DNA from: Eriocheir sinensis
Taxonomy: Eukaryota; Arthropoda; Malacostraca; Decapoda; Varunidae
Direction of reading: 5' to 3'
Length of the DNA stretch: 64,000 nt
Assembly (NCBI RefSeq): GCF_024679095.1
Contig: NW_026111831.1
Coordinates: 1,717,786-1,781,785, forward strand
Shown: one piece after another, positions 27,733 to 42,700 of the stretch
Numbering within the stretch: position 1 is the stretch's first letter
Layout of the letters: every line of letters starts with the position of its first letter
The notes under the pieces: generated by a model
The model's input: only the letters and a program-made list of their open reading frames with translations
The model's database searches: none
Told to the model about the DNA's origin: nothing
Program-made: the position numbers and the translations under genes

Positions 27733-30700
27733 CATGGGTATTTTGAATCTTAATTTTCATACAAATTTACATTATTTTATTAATATTTTCTGTATTTATT
27801 TTGATACGATTTTACATTATTTTATTTGTGTTTTGTATATATTTTTTTATACATATTTACATTATTTGATGTGTTTTTTGTATATATATTTGATACAAAT
27901 TTACGTTATTGTAAGTCTATATGTTTATATATTTTCATTCAAATTTACATTATTTTATGTGTATTTTGTATATGTATTTCAATACAATTTTACCTAATTT
28001 TATGTTTTTTGTATATATATTTTCATACAAGTTTAAATTATTTTTGTTTGTTTTTGTATATAGTTTTATACAAATTTAGGTTATTTTATGTGTATTTTGT
28101 ATATCTATTTTCATACAAATACACATTCTTTTCATGATTTTTTTTTTTTTTTTTGACACGAGTTAACATTATTTAATGTGTATTTTGTATATATATTTTT
28201 ATACGTATTTACATTATTTCAAGTGTATTTTGTATATATATTTCTATAGAAATCTACGTTATTTTATGTGTATTCGTATATATATTTTGAAACAAATTTA
28301 CATTGTTTTATGTGTATTTTGCATATTTTTTCAATACAAATTTACATTATTGTATGTGCATTTTGTATATTAACTTTAATACAAGTTTGATTAATCTATG
28401 TGTATTTTTGTGTATGTATTTTTATAAAAATATGCTTTATTTTATGGGTATTTTGCATCTTTATTTTCATACAAATTTACATTATTTTATTGATATTCTG
28501 TGTATTTATTTGGTATAATTTTACATTATTCTATGTGTATTTTGTATATATATTTTATATAAAATGTATTTGTTTTCATTTCATACAAATCTACATTATT
28601 TTATGTGTTTTTTGTACATGTATTTAAATACAAATTGAACTAGTTATATGTGTATTTTGTATATCTATTTTGTATGTATATTTTCATAGAAATTTTCTCT
28701 ATTTTATGAGTATTCGTATATGTATTTTGATACAAATTTACATTATTGATGTGTATTTTGCATATGTATTTCATTACAAATTTTCTTTATTGTACTTGCA
28801 TTTTGTATATTTATTTTAATACAAATTTAATTATTTTATATGTATTTTTGTATACATATTTTTATGCAAATATGCGTTATTATATGGATATTTTGAAGCT
28901 TTATTTTCATACAAATTTATATTATTTTATTGATATTCTCTTTTTTTATTTTGATACGATTTAACATTATTCTATGTGTATTTTGTATATATTTTTTATA
29001 CATATTTACATTATTTAAGATTTATTTTGTATATATATTTTATCCAAATTTACATTATTTTATGTGTATTTGTTTATATATTTTTATACAAATTTACATT
29101 ATTTTATGTGTATTTTGTATTTACATTTTCATAAAAAAATTACGTTATTTTATTGTGTGTATTCGTATATATTTTGATACAAATTTTATACAAATTCATG
29201 TTATTTAATGTGTATTTGTATATATATTTTCATATAAATTTATATTATTTTATGTGTATTTTTTCATATATTTCATTACAAATTTACCTTATTTTATGTT
29301 TATTTTGTATATTTATTTCATTCAATTTTAAATTATTTTATGTATATATTTGTATTTGTATTTAGGTTATTTTATGTGTATTTTGTATATATATTTTCAT
29401 CCAAAATTACATTATTATATTGGTATTTTCTTAATTTAATTCGATACGAATTTAGATTATTTCATAGGCATTTTGTATACATATTTTTTATACTCATTTA
29501 CATTATCTAATGTGTGTTTTGTATATATATTTTTATGCAAATTTATTTTATGTTCCTTTTTGTACATATATTTTTATAGAAATTTGCGTTATTTTATGTA
29601 TATAGTTTTATATAAATGAACGTTATTTTATGTGCATTTTGTATATTTATATTTATACAAATACACATTCTTTTATTGCTATATTGTTTATTTATATTTA
29701 TACGAATTTACATTATTTTATGTGTATTTTGTATATATTTTTTTATACGTATTTACTTACTTTTATGTGTATTTTGTATATGTATTTTTATAGAAATCTA
29801 CGTTATTTTATGTGTATTCGCATATATATTTTTAAACAAATTTACATTATTTTATATGTATTTTGCATATCTATTTCAATACAAATCTACCTTACTGTAT
29901 GTGCATTTTGTATATTTATTTTGATACAAATTCAAATATTTTATGTGTATTTTGGTATCAATAATTAAAAAAAAAAATGCGTTATTTTATAGGTATTTTG
30001 CATCTTAATTTTCATACAAATTTACATTATTTTATTAATATTCTGTGTATATATTTTGATACGATTTTACATTATTCTATTTGTGTTTTGTATATATTTT
30101 TTTAAACATATTTACATTATTTAATGTGTATTTTGTATATGTATTTCATACAAATTTACGTTATTATATGTGTATTTGTTTATATATTTTCTTTCAAATT
30201 TACATTATTTGATGTGTATTTTGTATATGTATTTCAATAGAAATTAACCTAATTTTATGTGTATTTTGTATATTTCTTTTCATACAAATTTAAATTATTT
30301 TTGTGTATTTCTGTATATAGTTTTATACAAATTTAGGTTATTTTATGTACGCATTTACATTATTTAATGTGTGTTTTGTATATATATTTTTATCCAAATT
30401 TAATTTATATTACGTTCATTTTTGGACATATATTTTTATAGAAATTAGCGTTATTTTATATGTATTTGTATATGTTTTCTCATACAAATTTACATTATTT
30501 TATTGCTATTTTGTTTATTTAGTTTGATACGAACTACATGATTATATGTGTATTTTGTACATATTTTTCATACGTATTTACATTACTTAATGTGTATTTT
30601 GTTTATATATTTTTAAACAAATTTACGTTATTATATGTATTTTTATAAATATTTTGATACAAATTTACATTATTTTATGTATTTTGTATATACATTTCAA

Positions 30701-32467
30701 TTCAAATTTAGCTTATTTTATCTGTATTTTGTATATCTATTTTCATACGAATTTAATTACTTCTCTGTATTTTTGTAAATAGTTTTATACAAATTTACGT
30801 TATTTTATGTGTATTTTGTATATTTATATTTACACAAATACACATTCTTTTATTGGTATTTTGTTTATTTATTTTGATACGAGTTTACATTATTTTATGT
30901 GTACTTTGTATACATTTTTTTATACGCATTTACTTCATTTTACGTGTATTTTGTATATATATTTTTATACAAATCTACGTTATTTTATGTGAATTCGTAT
31001 ATATATTTTGAAACATATTTACATTGTTTTATATGTATTTTGCATATCTATTTCAATACAGATTTACCATATTGTATGTGTATTTTGTATATTTATTTTA
31101 ATACAAATAAATTTTTTTATGTGTATTTTTGTATATATATTTAAAAAAAAAACGTTATTTTATGGGTATTTTGCTTCTTTATTTTCATACAAATTTACTT
31201 TATTTTATTAATATTCTGTGTATTTATTTTGATACGATTTTACATTATTCTATTTGTGTTATGTATATATTTTTTTATACAAATTTACGTTATTTTATGT
31301 GTATTTGTTTATGTATTTTCATTCAAATTTACAGTATTTTATGTGTACTTTGTATATGTATTTCAATACAAATTTACCTAATTTTATGGGTATTTTGTAT
31401 ATTTATTTTCATACAAATTTAAATTATTTTTGTGTATTTTTGTATATAGTTTTATACAAATTTTTGTTATCTTATGTGTATTTTGTATATTTATTTTCAT
31501 ACAAATACACATTCTTTTATTGACATTTTGTTTATTTATTTTGACGCGAATTTACATTATTTAATGTGTATTTTGTATATATATTTTTATACGTATTTAC
31601 ATCCTTTCATGTGTATTTTGTATAATTATAAAAAATACGTTATTTTATGGGTATTTTGCATCTTTATTTTCATACAAACTTACATTATTTTATTTACATT
31701 CTGTGTATTTATTTTAATTCGATTTTACATTATTCTATTTATGTTTTGTATATATATTTTTTATACATATTTACATTATTTAATGAGTATTTTTTATATA
31801 TATTTTATACAAATTTATGTTAATTTAAGTGTATTTGTTTATATATTTTCATTGAAATTTACATTATTTTATGTGTATTTTGTATATGTATTTCTTTACA
31901 AATTTACTTAATTTTATGTGTATTTTGTATATTTATTTCCATACAAATTTAACTTATTTTTGTGTATTTTTATATATAGTTTTATACAAATTTACGTTAT
32001 TTTATGTGTATATTGTATATGTGTTTTCATACAAATACACATTCTTTAATTGATATTTTAATTATTTATTTTGACACGAATTTACATTATTTAATGTGTA
32101 TTTTGCATATATATTTTTATACGCGTTTACAATATTTCATGTGTATTTTGTATATATATTTCTATAAAAATCTACGTTATTTTACGTGTATTCGTAAATA
32201 TATTTTGAAACAAATCTACATTATTTTATGTGTATTTTGTATATATATATTTCATTATAAATTTGCCTTATTTTCAGTTTATTTTTATATCTTTTTTCAT
32301 TCAAATTCAAATCATTTTATGTGTATATATTTATTTGTATTTACGTTATTTTATGTGTATTTTCTATATATATTTTCATTCAAAATTACTATTTTATCGG
32401 TATATTGTTCATTTATTTCGATACGAATTTAGATTATTTCATTTGTATTTTCTATACATATACATAT
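27733..32467 (+). repeat. Forward-sense block 15
   Basis: 27740-29990 is a direct S1 copy lacking its first few monomers. From 30000 the order runs E to L and then the extended-HOR branch (30345-30990), rejoining P-A-B-C-D at about 30980-31150. Near 31622-31640 the order jumps from an O/P monomer to D (TGTATAATTATAAAAAATACG), skipping about four monomers. The end of the block (32230-32467) resembles the S1 interior near 6640-6860, with a TTTATATCTTTTTTCATTC variant. It ends near TTTTCTATACATATACATAT. Confidence 0.85.
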
Positions 32468-32479
32468 AGAGTAAATTTC

Positions 32480-35400
32480 TATGAAAATATATATTCAAAA
32501 TACATATAAAATTATGTAAATAAGTATAAAAATATATATATCAAATACACCTAAAAAAATGAAAATTCGTATCAAAATAAATAAATAAAATTCCGATAAA
32601 AGAACGTATATTGGTATGAAAATAAATATACAAAATACACATAAAATTACGAAAATTTGAATAAAAATATATACAAAAATACACACAATTAATTTCAATT
32701 TGTATGAAAATAGATATACAAAATACACATATAATTAGTTAAATTTGTATTTAAACACATGTACAAAATTCACATAAAATAATGTAAATTTGTATGAAAT
32801 GAAAACAAATTCACGTAAAATAACGTACATTGATATAAAATAGATAAACAAAATATACATAGAATAATGTAAAATCGTATCAAAATAAATACACAGAATA
32901 TCAATAAAATAATGTAATTTTGTATGAAAATAAAGATGCAAAATACCCATAAAATAAAGCATATTTTTATCAAAATACATATACAAAAATACACATAGAA
33001 TAGCTAAATTTGTATTAAAATTAATATACAAAATGAACGTACAATAAGGTAAAATTGTATTGAAAAAATATGCAAAATGCACATAAAACAATGTATATTT
33101 GTTTCAAAATATATATACGAATACACATAAAATAACGTATATTTCTATAGAAATATATATACAAAATACACATGAAATGACGTAAATACGTATAAAAAAA
33201 TATATACACAATACACATTAAATAATGTAAATTCGCATCAAAATAAATAAACAAAATATCAATAAAAGAATGTGTATTTGTATGAAAGTAGATATACGAA
33301 ATACACATAAAATATTGTAAATTTGTATAAAACTATACAAAAATACACAAAAAATAATTTAAATTTGTATAAAATATATATACAAAATACACATGAAATT
33401 AGGTAAATTTCTATTGAAATACATATACAAAATACACATAAAATAATGTAAATTTGAATAAAAATATATAAACAAATACACTTAAAATAACGAAAATTTG
33501 TATGAAATATATATAGAAAATACACATTAAATAATGTAAATATGTATAAGAAAATATATATAAAACACAAATAGAACAATGTAAAATAGTATCAAAATAA
33601 ATACGCAGAATATTAATAAAATAATGTAAATTTGTATGAAAATAAAGATGCAAAATACCCATAAAACAACGCATTTTTTATGAAAATATATATACCAAAA
33701 TGCACATAAAATATTTAAATTTGCATTACAATAAATATACAAAATGCACATACAATAAGGTAAATTTGTATTGAAATAGATATGCAAAATACATATAAAA
33801 CAATGTAAATTTGTTTCAAAATATACATACGAATACACATAAAATAACGTAGATTTCTATAAAATATATATACAAAATACACTTAAAATGAAGTAAATAC
33901 GTATAAGAAAATGTATTCAAAATACATATAAAATAATGTAAACTCGTATCAAAATAAATGAACTAAATGCCAATAAAAGAATGTTTACTTGTATAAATAT
34001 AAATATACAAAATACACATAAAATAACGTAAAATTGTATAAAACTATACACAAAAATAAACAAAAATAATTAAATTTGTATGAAAATAGATATACAAAAG
34101 ACACATAAAATAAGCTAAATTTGAATTGAAATAAATATAGAAAATACATAAAATAATGTAAATTTGTATCAAAATATATATTCAAATACACATATAATAA
34201 CGCAAATTTGTATAAAAATATATAAACAAAATACACATTAAATAATGTAAATACGTATAAAAGATATGTACGTAATGTAAAAATTTATAAAATTAAAGAT
34301 GCAAAATACCCATAAAATATCTCATATTTAAAAAAATATATATACAAAAATACACATAAAATAATTAAATTTGTATTAAAATAAATATACAAAATACACA
34401 TACAATAAGGTAGATTTCTATTGAAATAGATATGCAAAAAACACATAAAATAATGAAAACTTTTATCAAAATATATACGAATACACACAATAAAATTACT
34501 TAAATTTTCATGAAAATATATATACAAAATACACTTAAAAGAATGTAGATACGTAGAAAATATATATATACAAAATAAACATAAAATAATGTAAATTCGT
34601 ATTAAAAAATAAACAAAATTTCCTCTAAAAGAATGTATGTAGGAAAATATATATACAAAATACAAATAAAATAAAAAATTTGTGTAAGAATACAAAATAC
34701 ATAAAAATAATTTAAATTTGTTTGAAAATAGATATGCAAAATACAAATGAAATTAGGCAAATTTTTATTGAAATACATATACAAAATACACATAAAATAA
34801 TGTAAATTTGTATGAAAATATATAAACAAATACACATAAGATAACGTAAATTTCCACTAAATATATGAACAAAATATTCATTAAATAATGTAAATATGTC
34901 TAAAAATATATATACAAAATACACAGAATAACGTAACATCGTATCAAAATAAATAAACAGAATATCAATAAAATAATGTAAATTTGTCTGAAAATAAAGA
35001 TGCAAAATACCCATATAATAACGCATATTTGTTTAAAAATATATATACAAAAATACACATAAAATAATTAAATTTGCATCAAAATAAATATAGAAAAGGC
35101 ACATACAATAAAGAAAATTTGTATTGAAATAGATATGCGAAATACACATAAATAATGTAAATTTGTATCAAAATATATATACGAATACACATAAAATAGA
35201 GTAAATTTCTATGAAAATATATATTCAAAATACATATAAAATTATGTAAATAAGTATAAAAATATATATATCAAATACACCTAAAATAATGAAAACTCGT
35301 ATCAAAATAAATAAACAAAATTCCGATAAAAGAAAGTATATTTGTAGGAAAATAAATATACAAAATTCACATAAAATTACGAAAATTTGAATAAAAATAT

Positions 35401-36060
35401 ATACTAAAATACACAAAATTAATTTCAATTTGTATGAAAATAGATATACATAATACACATATAATTAGTTAAATTTGTATTTAAATACATGTACAAAACA
35501 CATAAAATAATGTAAATTTGTATGAAATGAAAACAAATTCACATAAAATAACGTTCATTTGTATGAAATATATATACAAAATATACATAGAATAATGTAA
35601 AATCGTATCAAAATAAATACACAGAATATCAATAAAATAATGTAAATTTGTATGAAAATAAAGATGCAAAATACCCATAAAATAAAGCATTTTTTTATGA
35701 AAATACATATACAAAAATACACATAGAATAATTAAATTTGTATTAAAATTAATATACAAAATGCACGCACAATAAGGTAAATTTATATTGAAAAAATATG
35801 CAAAATGCACATAAAACAATGTATATTTGTTTCAAAATATATATACGAATACACATAAAATAACATATATTTCTATAGAAATATATATACAAAATACACA
35901 TGAAATGACGTAAATACGTATAAAAATATATATACACAATACACATTAAATAATGTGAATTCGTGTCAAAATAAATAAACAAAATATCAATAAAAAATGT
36001 GTATTTGTATGAAAATAGATGTACAAAATACACATAAAATATTTTAAATTTATATAAAAC
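32480..36060 (-). repeat. Direct long-range duplication, copies at 32480-33330 and 35200-36060
   Basis: The word ATATTCAAAATACATATAAA occurs at 32491 and 35221. From each point both copies share the same series of reverse monomers: AAGTATAAAAATATATATAT with TCAAATACACC, the CATGTACAAAA monomer, GAAATGAAAACAAATTCAC, then F, E, D and C types and a TTTCTATAGAAATATATATA pair. Differences are scattered substitutions. About 1.9 kb of other reverse-sense HOR material lies between the copies. Confidence 0.83.
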
Positions 36061-38049
36061 TCTTTTTATAAAAATATATATACCAAAATAATAAAAAATT
36101 TAAATTTGTATTACAATAAATATATAAAATGCACATACAATAAGCTAGATTTATATTGAAATAGATATGCTAAATACATATAAAACAATGTAAATTTGCT
36201 TCAAAATATATATACCAATACACATAAAATAACGTAGATTACTATAAAAATATATATACAAAATACACATTAAATGAAGTAAATACGTAGAAGAAAATGT
36301 GTACAAAGTACACATAAAATAATTAAATTTTATTAAAATAAATATACAAAATACACATACAGTAACGTAAATCTATATTGAAATAGATATGCAAAATAAA
36401 CATAAAATAATGTAAATTTGTATCAAATCATATACGAATACACACAATAAAATAACGTAAATTTTTATGAAAATATATATAAAAAATACACATAAAATAA
36501 TGTAAATACGTAGAAAAATATATATACAAAATACACATAAAATTATGCAAATTCTTATGAAAATAAATGAACAAAATTCCACTAAAAGAAAGTATATTTG
36601 TATGAAAATATAAATGCAAAATACAAATAAAATAACTAAAATTTGTATAAAAAAATATAAAAAATACATAAAAATAATATAAATTTGTTTGAAAATAGAT
36701 ATGCAAAATACACATAAAATTAGGCAAATCTGTATTGAAATACATATACAAATTACACATAAAATATTGTAAATTTGTATGAAAATATATAAACAAATAC
36801 ACATAAAATAGCGTAAATTTATATAAAATATATATACAAAATATACATTAAATAATGTAAATGTGTATAAAAATATACATACAAAATACACATAAAATAA
36901 TGTAAAATCGTATGAAAATAAATAAACAGAATATCAATAAAATAATGTAAATTTTTATGAAAATAAAGATGCAAAATACCCAAATAATAACGCATATTTT
37001 TACAAAAATACACATAAAATAATTAAATTTGTATTAAAATAAATATACAAAATACACATACAATATGGTAAATTTGTATTGAAATAGATATGGAAAATAA
37101 ACATAAATAATGTAAATTTGTATCAAAATATATATACGAATACCTATAAAATAGAGTAAATTTCTATGAAAATATATATTCAAAACACAAATAAAATTAT
37201 ATAAATAAGTATAAAAATATACATATCAAATACACCTAAAATAATGTAAATTCGAATAAAAATAAATAAACAAAATTACGATAAAAGATGCAAGATACAC
37301 CTTAAATAATGTAAATATGTATAAAAAAAATATATAAAAAAAACAAATAGAATAATGTGAAATCGTATCAAACTAAATACACCGAATATTAATAAAATAA
37401 TGTAAATTTGTATGAAAATAAAGATGCAAAATTCCCATCAAATAGCGCAGTTCTTATAAAAATATATATACCAAAATACACATAAAATATTTAAATTTGT
37501 ATTGAAATAAATATACAAAATGCACATACAATAAGGTAAATTTTTATTGAAAGAGATATGCATAAATACATATAAAACAATGTAAATTTGTTTCAAAATA
37601 TATATACGAATACACATAAAATAACGTAGATTTCTATAAAAATATATATACAAAATACACATAAAATTAAGTAAATACGTATAAAAATAGATATACAAAA
37701 TACACATAGAATAATGTAAAATTGTTTCAAAAAAAAATAAAAACAGAATATAAATAAAATAATGTAAATTTGAATGAAAATAAAAATGCAAAATACCCAT
37801 AAAATGAAGCATATTTTTATAAAAATACATGTACAAAAATACACATAGCATAATTAAATTTGTATTAAAATTAATATACAAATTGCATATACAATAAGGT
37901 AAATTTGTATTGATAAAATATGCAAAATACACATAAAAGAGTGTAAATTTATTTTAAAATCTTTATACGAATACTCATAAATCAACGTAGATTTCTATAG
38001 AAATATATATACAAAATACACATCAAATGATGTAAACACGTATAAATAA

Positions 38050-38066
38050 ATATATATATATATATA
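38050..38066. repeat. Short TA tract at an HOR-loss point
   Basis: In the related sequence 52640-53560, roughly 730 bp (about one HOR) lies between the equivalents of the left flank (CATCAAATGATGTAAA) and the right flank (AATGAAGTAAATACG). Here the two flanks are joined by a TA tract of about 16 bases. The counterpart has long TA tracts at the matching position (52682-52786). Confidence 0.7.
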
Positions 38067-38261
38067 AAATGAAGTAAATACGCATAAAAAAAGGTATACA
38101 AAATACACATAAAATAATGTAAACTCGAATCAAAATAAATAAACAAAATACTAATAAAAGAATGTGTATTGTATATATATAAATATAAAAAATACAAATA
38201 AAATAACGAAAATTTATATAAAACTATATGCAAAAATACACAAAAGTAATTAAATTTGTGT

Positions 38262-38305
38262 GAAAATAGATATACAAAATACATGTGTATTTTGTATATT
38301 TATTT
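38262..38305. other. Divergent inversion junction, family D2, copy 2
   Basis: GATATACAAAATACA (reverse sense) meets TGTGTATTTTGTATAT (forward sense), giving a near-perfect palindrome at the joint. With flanks it is the reverse complement of the joint at 9692: the left arm here (CACAAAAGTAATTAAATTTG) equals the right arm there. Confidence 0.8.
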
Positions 38306-39703
38306 TCATACAAATTGAAATTATTTTTGTTTATTTTTTTATATATTTTCATACAAATTTTCGTTATTTAATGTGTATTTGTATATTTATTTTTCTACAA
38401 ATATACGTTCTTTTATCTGAATTTTGTTTATTGAATTTGAAACGAATTTACTTATTTTGTATATCTATTTTCATACAAATTAAAATACTTCTGTATATAT
38501 AGTTTTATATAAATTTACGTTATTTTATGTGTATTTTGTATATTTATATTTATACAAATACACATTCTTTTATTGGTATTTTGTATATATATTTTGATAC
38601 GAATTTACATTATTTTATGTGTATTTTGTATACATTTTTTTATACGTATTTACTTCATTTTATGTGTATTTTGTATATATATTTTTTATAGAAATCTACG
38701 TTATTTTATGTGTATTCGTATCTATATTTTGAAACAAATTTACATTGTTTTATATGTATTTTGCATATCTATTTCAATACAAATTTACCTTATTGTATGT
38801 GTTTTTTGTATATTTATTTTAATACAAATCTAATTTTTTGATGTGTATTTTGGTATATATATATTTATAAATAAAAAAAAGCGTTATTTTATGGGTATTT
38901 TAATAAATATTTTGATACAAATCTAAATTATTTTATGTATTTTGTATATACATTTCAATTCAAATTTAGCTTATTTTATCTGTATTTTGTATATCTATTT
39001 TCATACGAATTTAATTACTTCTGTGTATTTTTGTATATAGTTTTATACAAATTTTCATTATTTTATGTGTATTTTGTATATTTATACAAATACACATTCT
39101 TGTATTGGTATTTTGTTTATTTATTTTGATACGAATTTACATTATTTTATGTGTATTTTGTATACATTTTCTTATACGTATTTACTTCATTTTATGTGTA
39201 TTTTGTATATATATTTTTATACAAATCTGCGTTATTTTATGTGTATTCGTATATATATTTTGAAACAAATTTACATTGTTTTATATGTATTTTGCATATC
39301 TATTTCAATACAGATTTACCTTATTGAATGTGTATTTTGTATATTTATTTTAATACAAATTAATTTTTTCATGTGTTTTTTGGTATATATATTTTTATAA
39401 AAAATGCGTTATTTAATGGGTATTTTGCATCTTTATTTTCATACAAATTTACATTGTTTTATTAATATTCTCTGTATTTATTTTGATACGATTTTACATT
39501 ATTCTATTTGTGTTTTGTATATATTTTGTTATACATATTTGCATTATTTAATGTGTATTTTGTATATTTTAAAACAAATTTACGTTATTTTATGCGCATC
39601 TGTTAAAATATTTTGATACAAATTTACATTATTTTATGTATTTTATATATATATTTCAATACAAATTTAGTTTATTTTATGTATATTTTGTATATCTATT
39701 TTC
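38284..39703 (+). repeat. Forward-sense block 17
   Basis: Begins with a K-like monomer and proceeds through M, N, O, P, A, B, C and D. It then jumps near 38895 (ATTTTAATAAATATTTTGAT) into the extended-HOR branch, and runs through a second M to H series up to the C1 joint. It contains one full HOR from about 38705 to 39240 plus the extension, and ends at TATCTATTTTC. Confidence 0.85.
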
Positions 39704-39725
39704 ATTTGTATCAAATAAATAAACA
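39685..39725. other. Convergent inversion junction, family C1, copy 2
   Basis: TATATCTATTTTC (forward sense) is followed by ATTTGTATCAAATAAATAAA (reverse sense). This is the reverse complement of the joints at 12200, 50268 and 62909. Confidence 0.83.
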
Positions 39726-42700
39726 AAATAGCAATAAAATAATGTAAATTTGTATGAGAAAACGTATACAAATACACATAAAATAACGCATTTCAAAAAA
39801 ATATATATACCAAAATACACATAAAATATTAAAATTTGTATTAAAATAAATATTGCACATAAGGTAAATTTGTATTGAAATAGATATGCAAAATACATAT
39901 AAAACAATGTAAATTTGTTTCAAAATATATATACGAATACACATAAAATAACGTAGATTTCTATAAAAATATATACAAAATACACATAAAATGAAGTAAA
40001 TGCGTATAAAAAAATGAATACAAAAAATACATAAAATCGTATAAAAAAAAATAAACAAAATACCAGAAAAAGAAAGTGTATTTGTAAAAATATAAATATA
40101 CAAAATACACATAAAATATCGTAAATTTGTATAAAACTATATACAAAAATACACAGAAGTAATTAAATTTGTATGAAAATATATATACAAAATACAGCTA
40201 AAATAAGCTAAATTTGAATTGAAATGTACATACAAAATACATAAAATTATGTAAATCTGTATCAAAATATTTATACAAATACATATAATAACGTAGATTT
40301 GTTTAAAAATATAAACAAAATACACATTAAGTAATGTAAATACGTATAAAAAATATGTACAAAATACACATATAATCATGTAATTCGTATCAAAATAAAT
40401 AAACAAAATAGCAATAAAATAATGTAAATTTGTATGAGAAAACATATACAAATAATGCAAATTTCTATAAAAATATATGTACAAAAATGCACATAAAATA
40501 AAGTAAATTTGCATAAAAATATATATACAAAACACACACTAAATAATGTAAATCCGTACATAAAATAACCGAAATTTGTATAAAACTATATACAAAAATA
40601 CACAAAATTATTTAAATTTGTTTGAAAATAAATATACAAAATACACATAAAATTAGGTAAATTTGTATTGAAATACATATACAAAATACACATCAAATAA
40701 TGTAAATTTGAATGAAAATATATAAACAAATACACTTAAAATAACGTAAATTTGTATAAAATATATATGCAAGATACACATTAAATAATGTAAATGTGTA
40801 TAAAAAATATATATACAAAAAACAAATAGAATAATGTAAAATCGTATCAAAATAAATACACAGAATATCAATAAAATAATGTAAATTTGTATGAAAATAA
40901 AGATGCAAAATTCCCAAAAATTATCGCATTTTTTATAAAAATATATTTACCAAAATACACATAAAATATTTAAATTTGTATTGAAATAAATATACAAAAT
41001 GCATATACAGTAAGGTAAATTTGTATTGAAAGAGATATTAAAAAATACATATAAAACAATGTAAATTTGTTTCAAAATATATATACGAATACACATAAAA
41101 TAAAGTAGATTTCTATAGAAATATATATACAAAATACATATGAAATTATGTAAATACGTATAAAATATATATACAAAATATATATCAAATAATGTAAATT
41201 CGTGTCAAAATAAATAAACAAAATATCATGAAAAGAATGTGTATTTGTATGAAAATAGATAATAGATAATAAATTTGTATAAAATATATATGCAAGATAC
41301 ACATTAAATAATGTAAATATGTATAAAAAAGTATATACAAAAAACAAATAGAATAATGTAACATCGTATCAAAATAAATACACCGAATATTAATAAAATA
41401 ATGTAAATTTGTATGAAAATAAAGATTCAAAATTCGCATAAAATAGCGCATTTCTTATAAAAATATATATACCAAAATACACATAAAATATTTAAATTTG
41501 TATTGAAATAAATATACAAAATGCATATTCAATAAGGTAAATTTGTATTGAAAGAGATATGCAAAAATACATATAAAACAATGTAAATTTGTTTCAAAAT
41601 ATATATACGAATACAAATAAAAAAACGTAGATTTCTATAAAAATATATATACAAAATACACATAAAATTAAGTAAATACGTATAAAAAAATGTATTCAAA
41701 ATACACATAAAATAATGTAAATTCGAATTAAAATAAATAAACAAAATACCAATAAAAGAATGTGTATTTGCATATATATAAATATACAAAATACACATAC
41801 AAAATAAACATAAAATAAGGTAGATTTGTAATAAAATATATGCACAAAATGCACATACAATAATGTAAATTTATATGAAAATATATATACAAATACACAT
41901 AAAATACCATGAATTTGTATAAAAATATATATTCAAAATAAATATTAAATAATGTAAGAGCGTATAAAAATATATATACAAAGTACATATAAAATGAAAA
42001 TTAAGATGCAAAATACCTATAAAATAAGGCATTTTTTATAAAATTATTGATACCAAAATACACTTATATATTTGAACTTGTATTAAAATAAATATACAAA
42101 ATGCACATACAATATGGTAAATTTGTATTGAAATAGATATGGAAAACACATATAAAATAATGTAAATTTGTTTCAAAATATATATACGAATACACATGAA
42201 ATAACGTAAATTTCTATAAAAATACATATACAAAATACACATAAAATTAAGTAAATACGTATAAAAAAATGTATACAAAATACACATAAAATAATGTAAA
42301 TTCGTATAAATGTAAATAAACAATATACCAATAAAAGAATGTGTATTTGTATAAATATAAATATACAAAATGCACATAAAATAACGGAAATTTATATAAA
42401 ACTATATACATAAAATAACGCAAATTTCTATAAAAATATATGTACAAAAATGAACATTAGATAAATTTGCATAAAAATATATATACAAAACACACATTAG
42501 ATAATGTAAATGAGTATAAAAATATGTATACAAAATACCTATGAAATAATCTAAATTCGTATCGAATTAAATTAAGAAATACCAATAAAATAAAGTCATT
42601 TTGGATGAAAATATATATACAAAATACACATAAAATAACCTAAATACAAATACAAATCTACACATAAAATAATTTAAAATTGAATGAAATAAATATACAA

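Larger units (their letters stand above)
32468..38283 (-). repeat. Reverse-sense block 16 (longest reverse run)
   Basis: About 5.8 kb in reverse sense. Marker A occurs reversed at about 33118 and 33829, 711 bp apart. An internal direct duplication places 32480-33330 again at 35200-36060, offset about 2730 bp. At about 34268 the order is interrupted near a short ATGTACGTAATG joint, and near 36060 it jumps from an M/L monomer to D. The last 1.3 kb (36990-38283) is directly related to 51790-53768. Confidence 0.85.
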
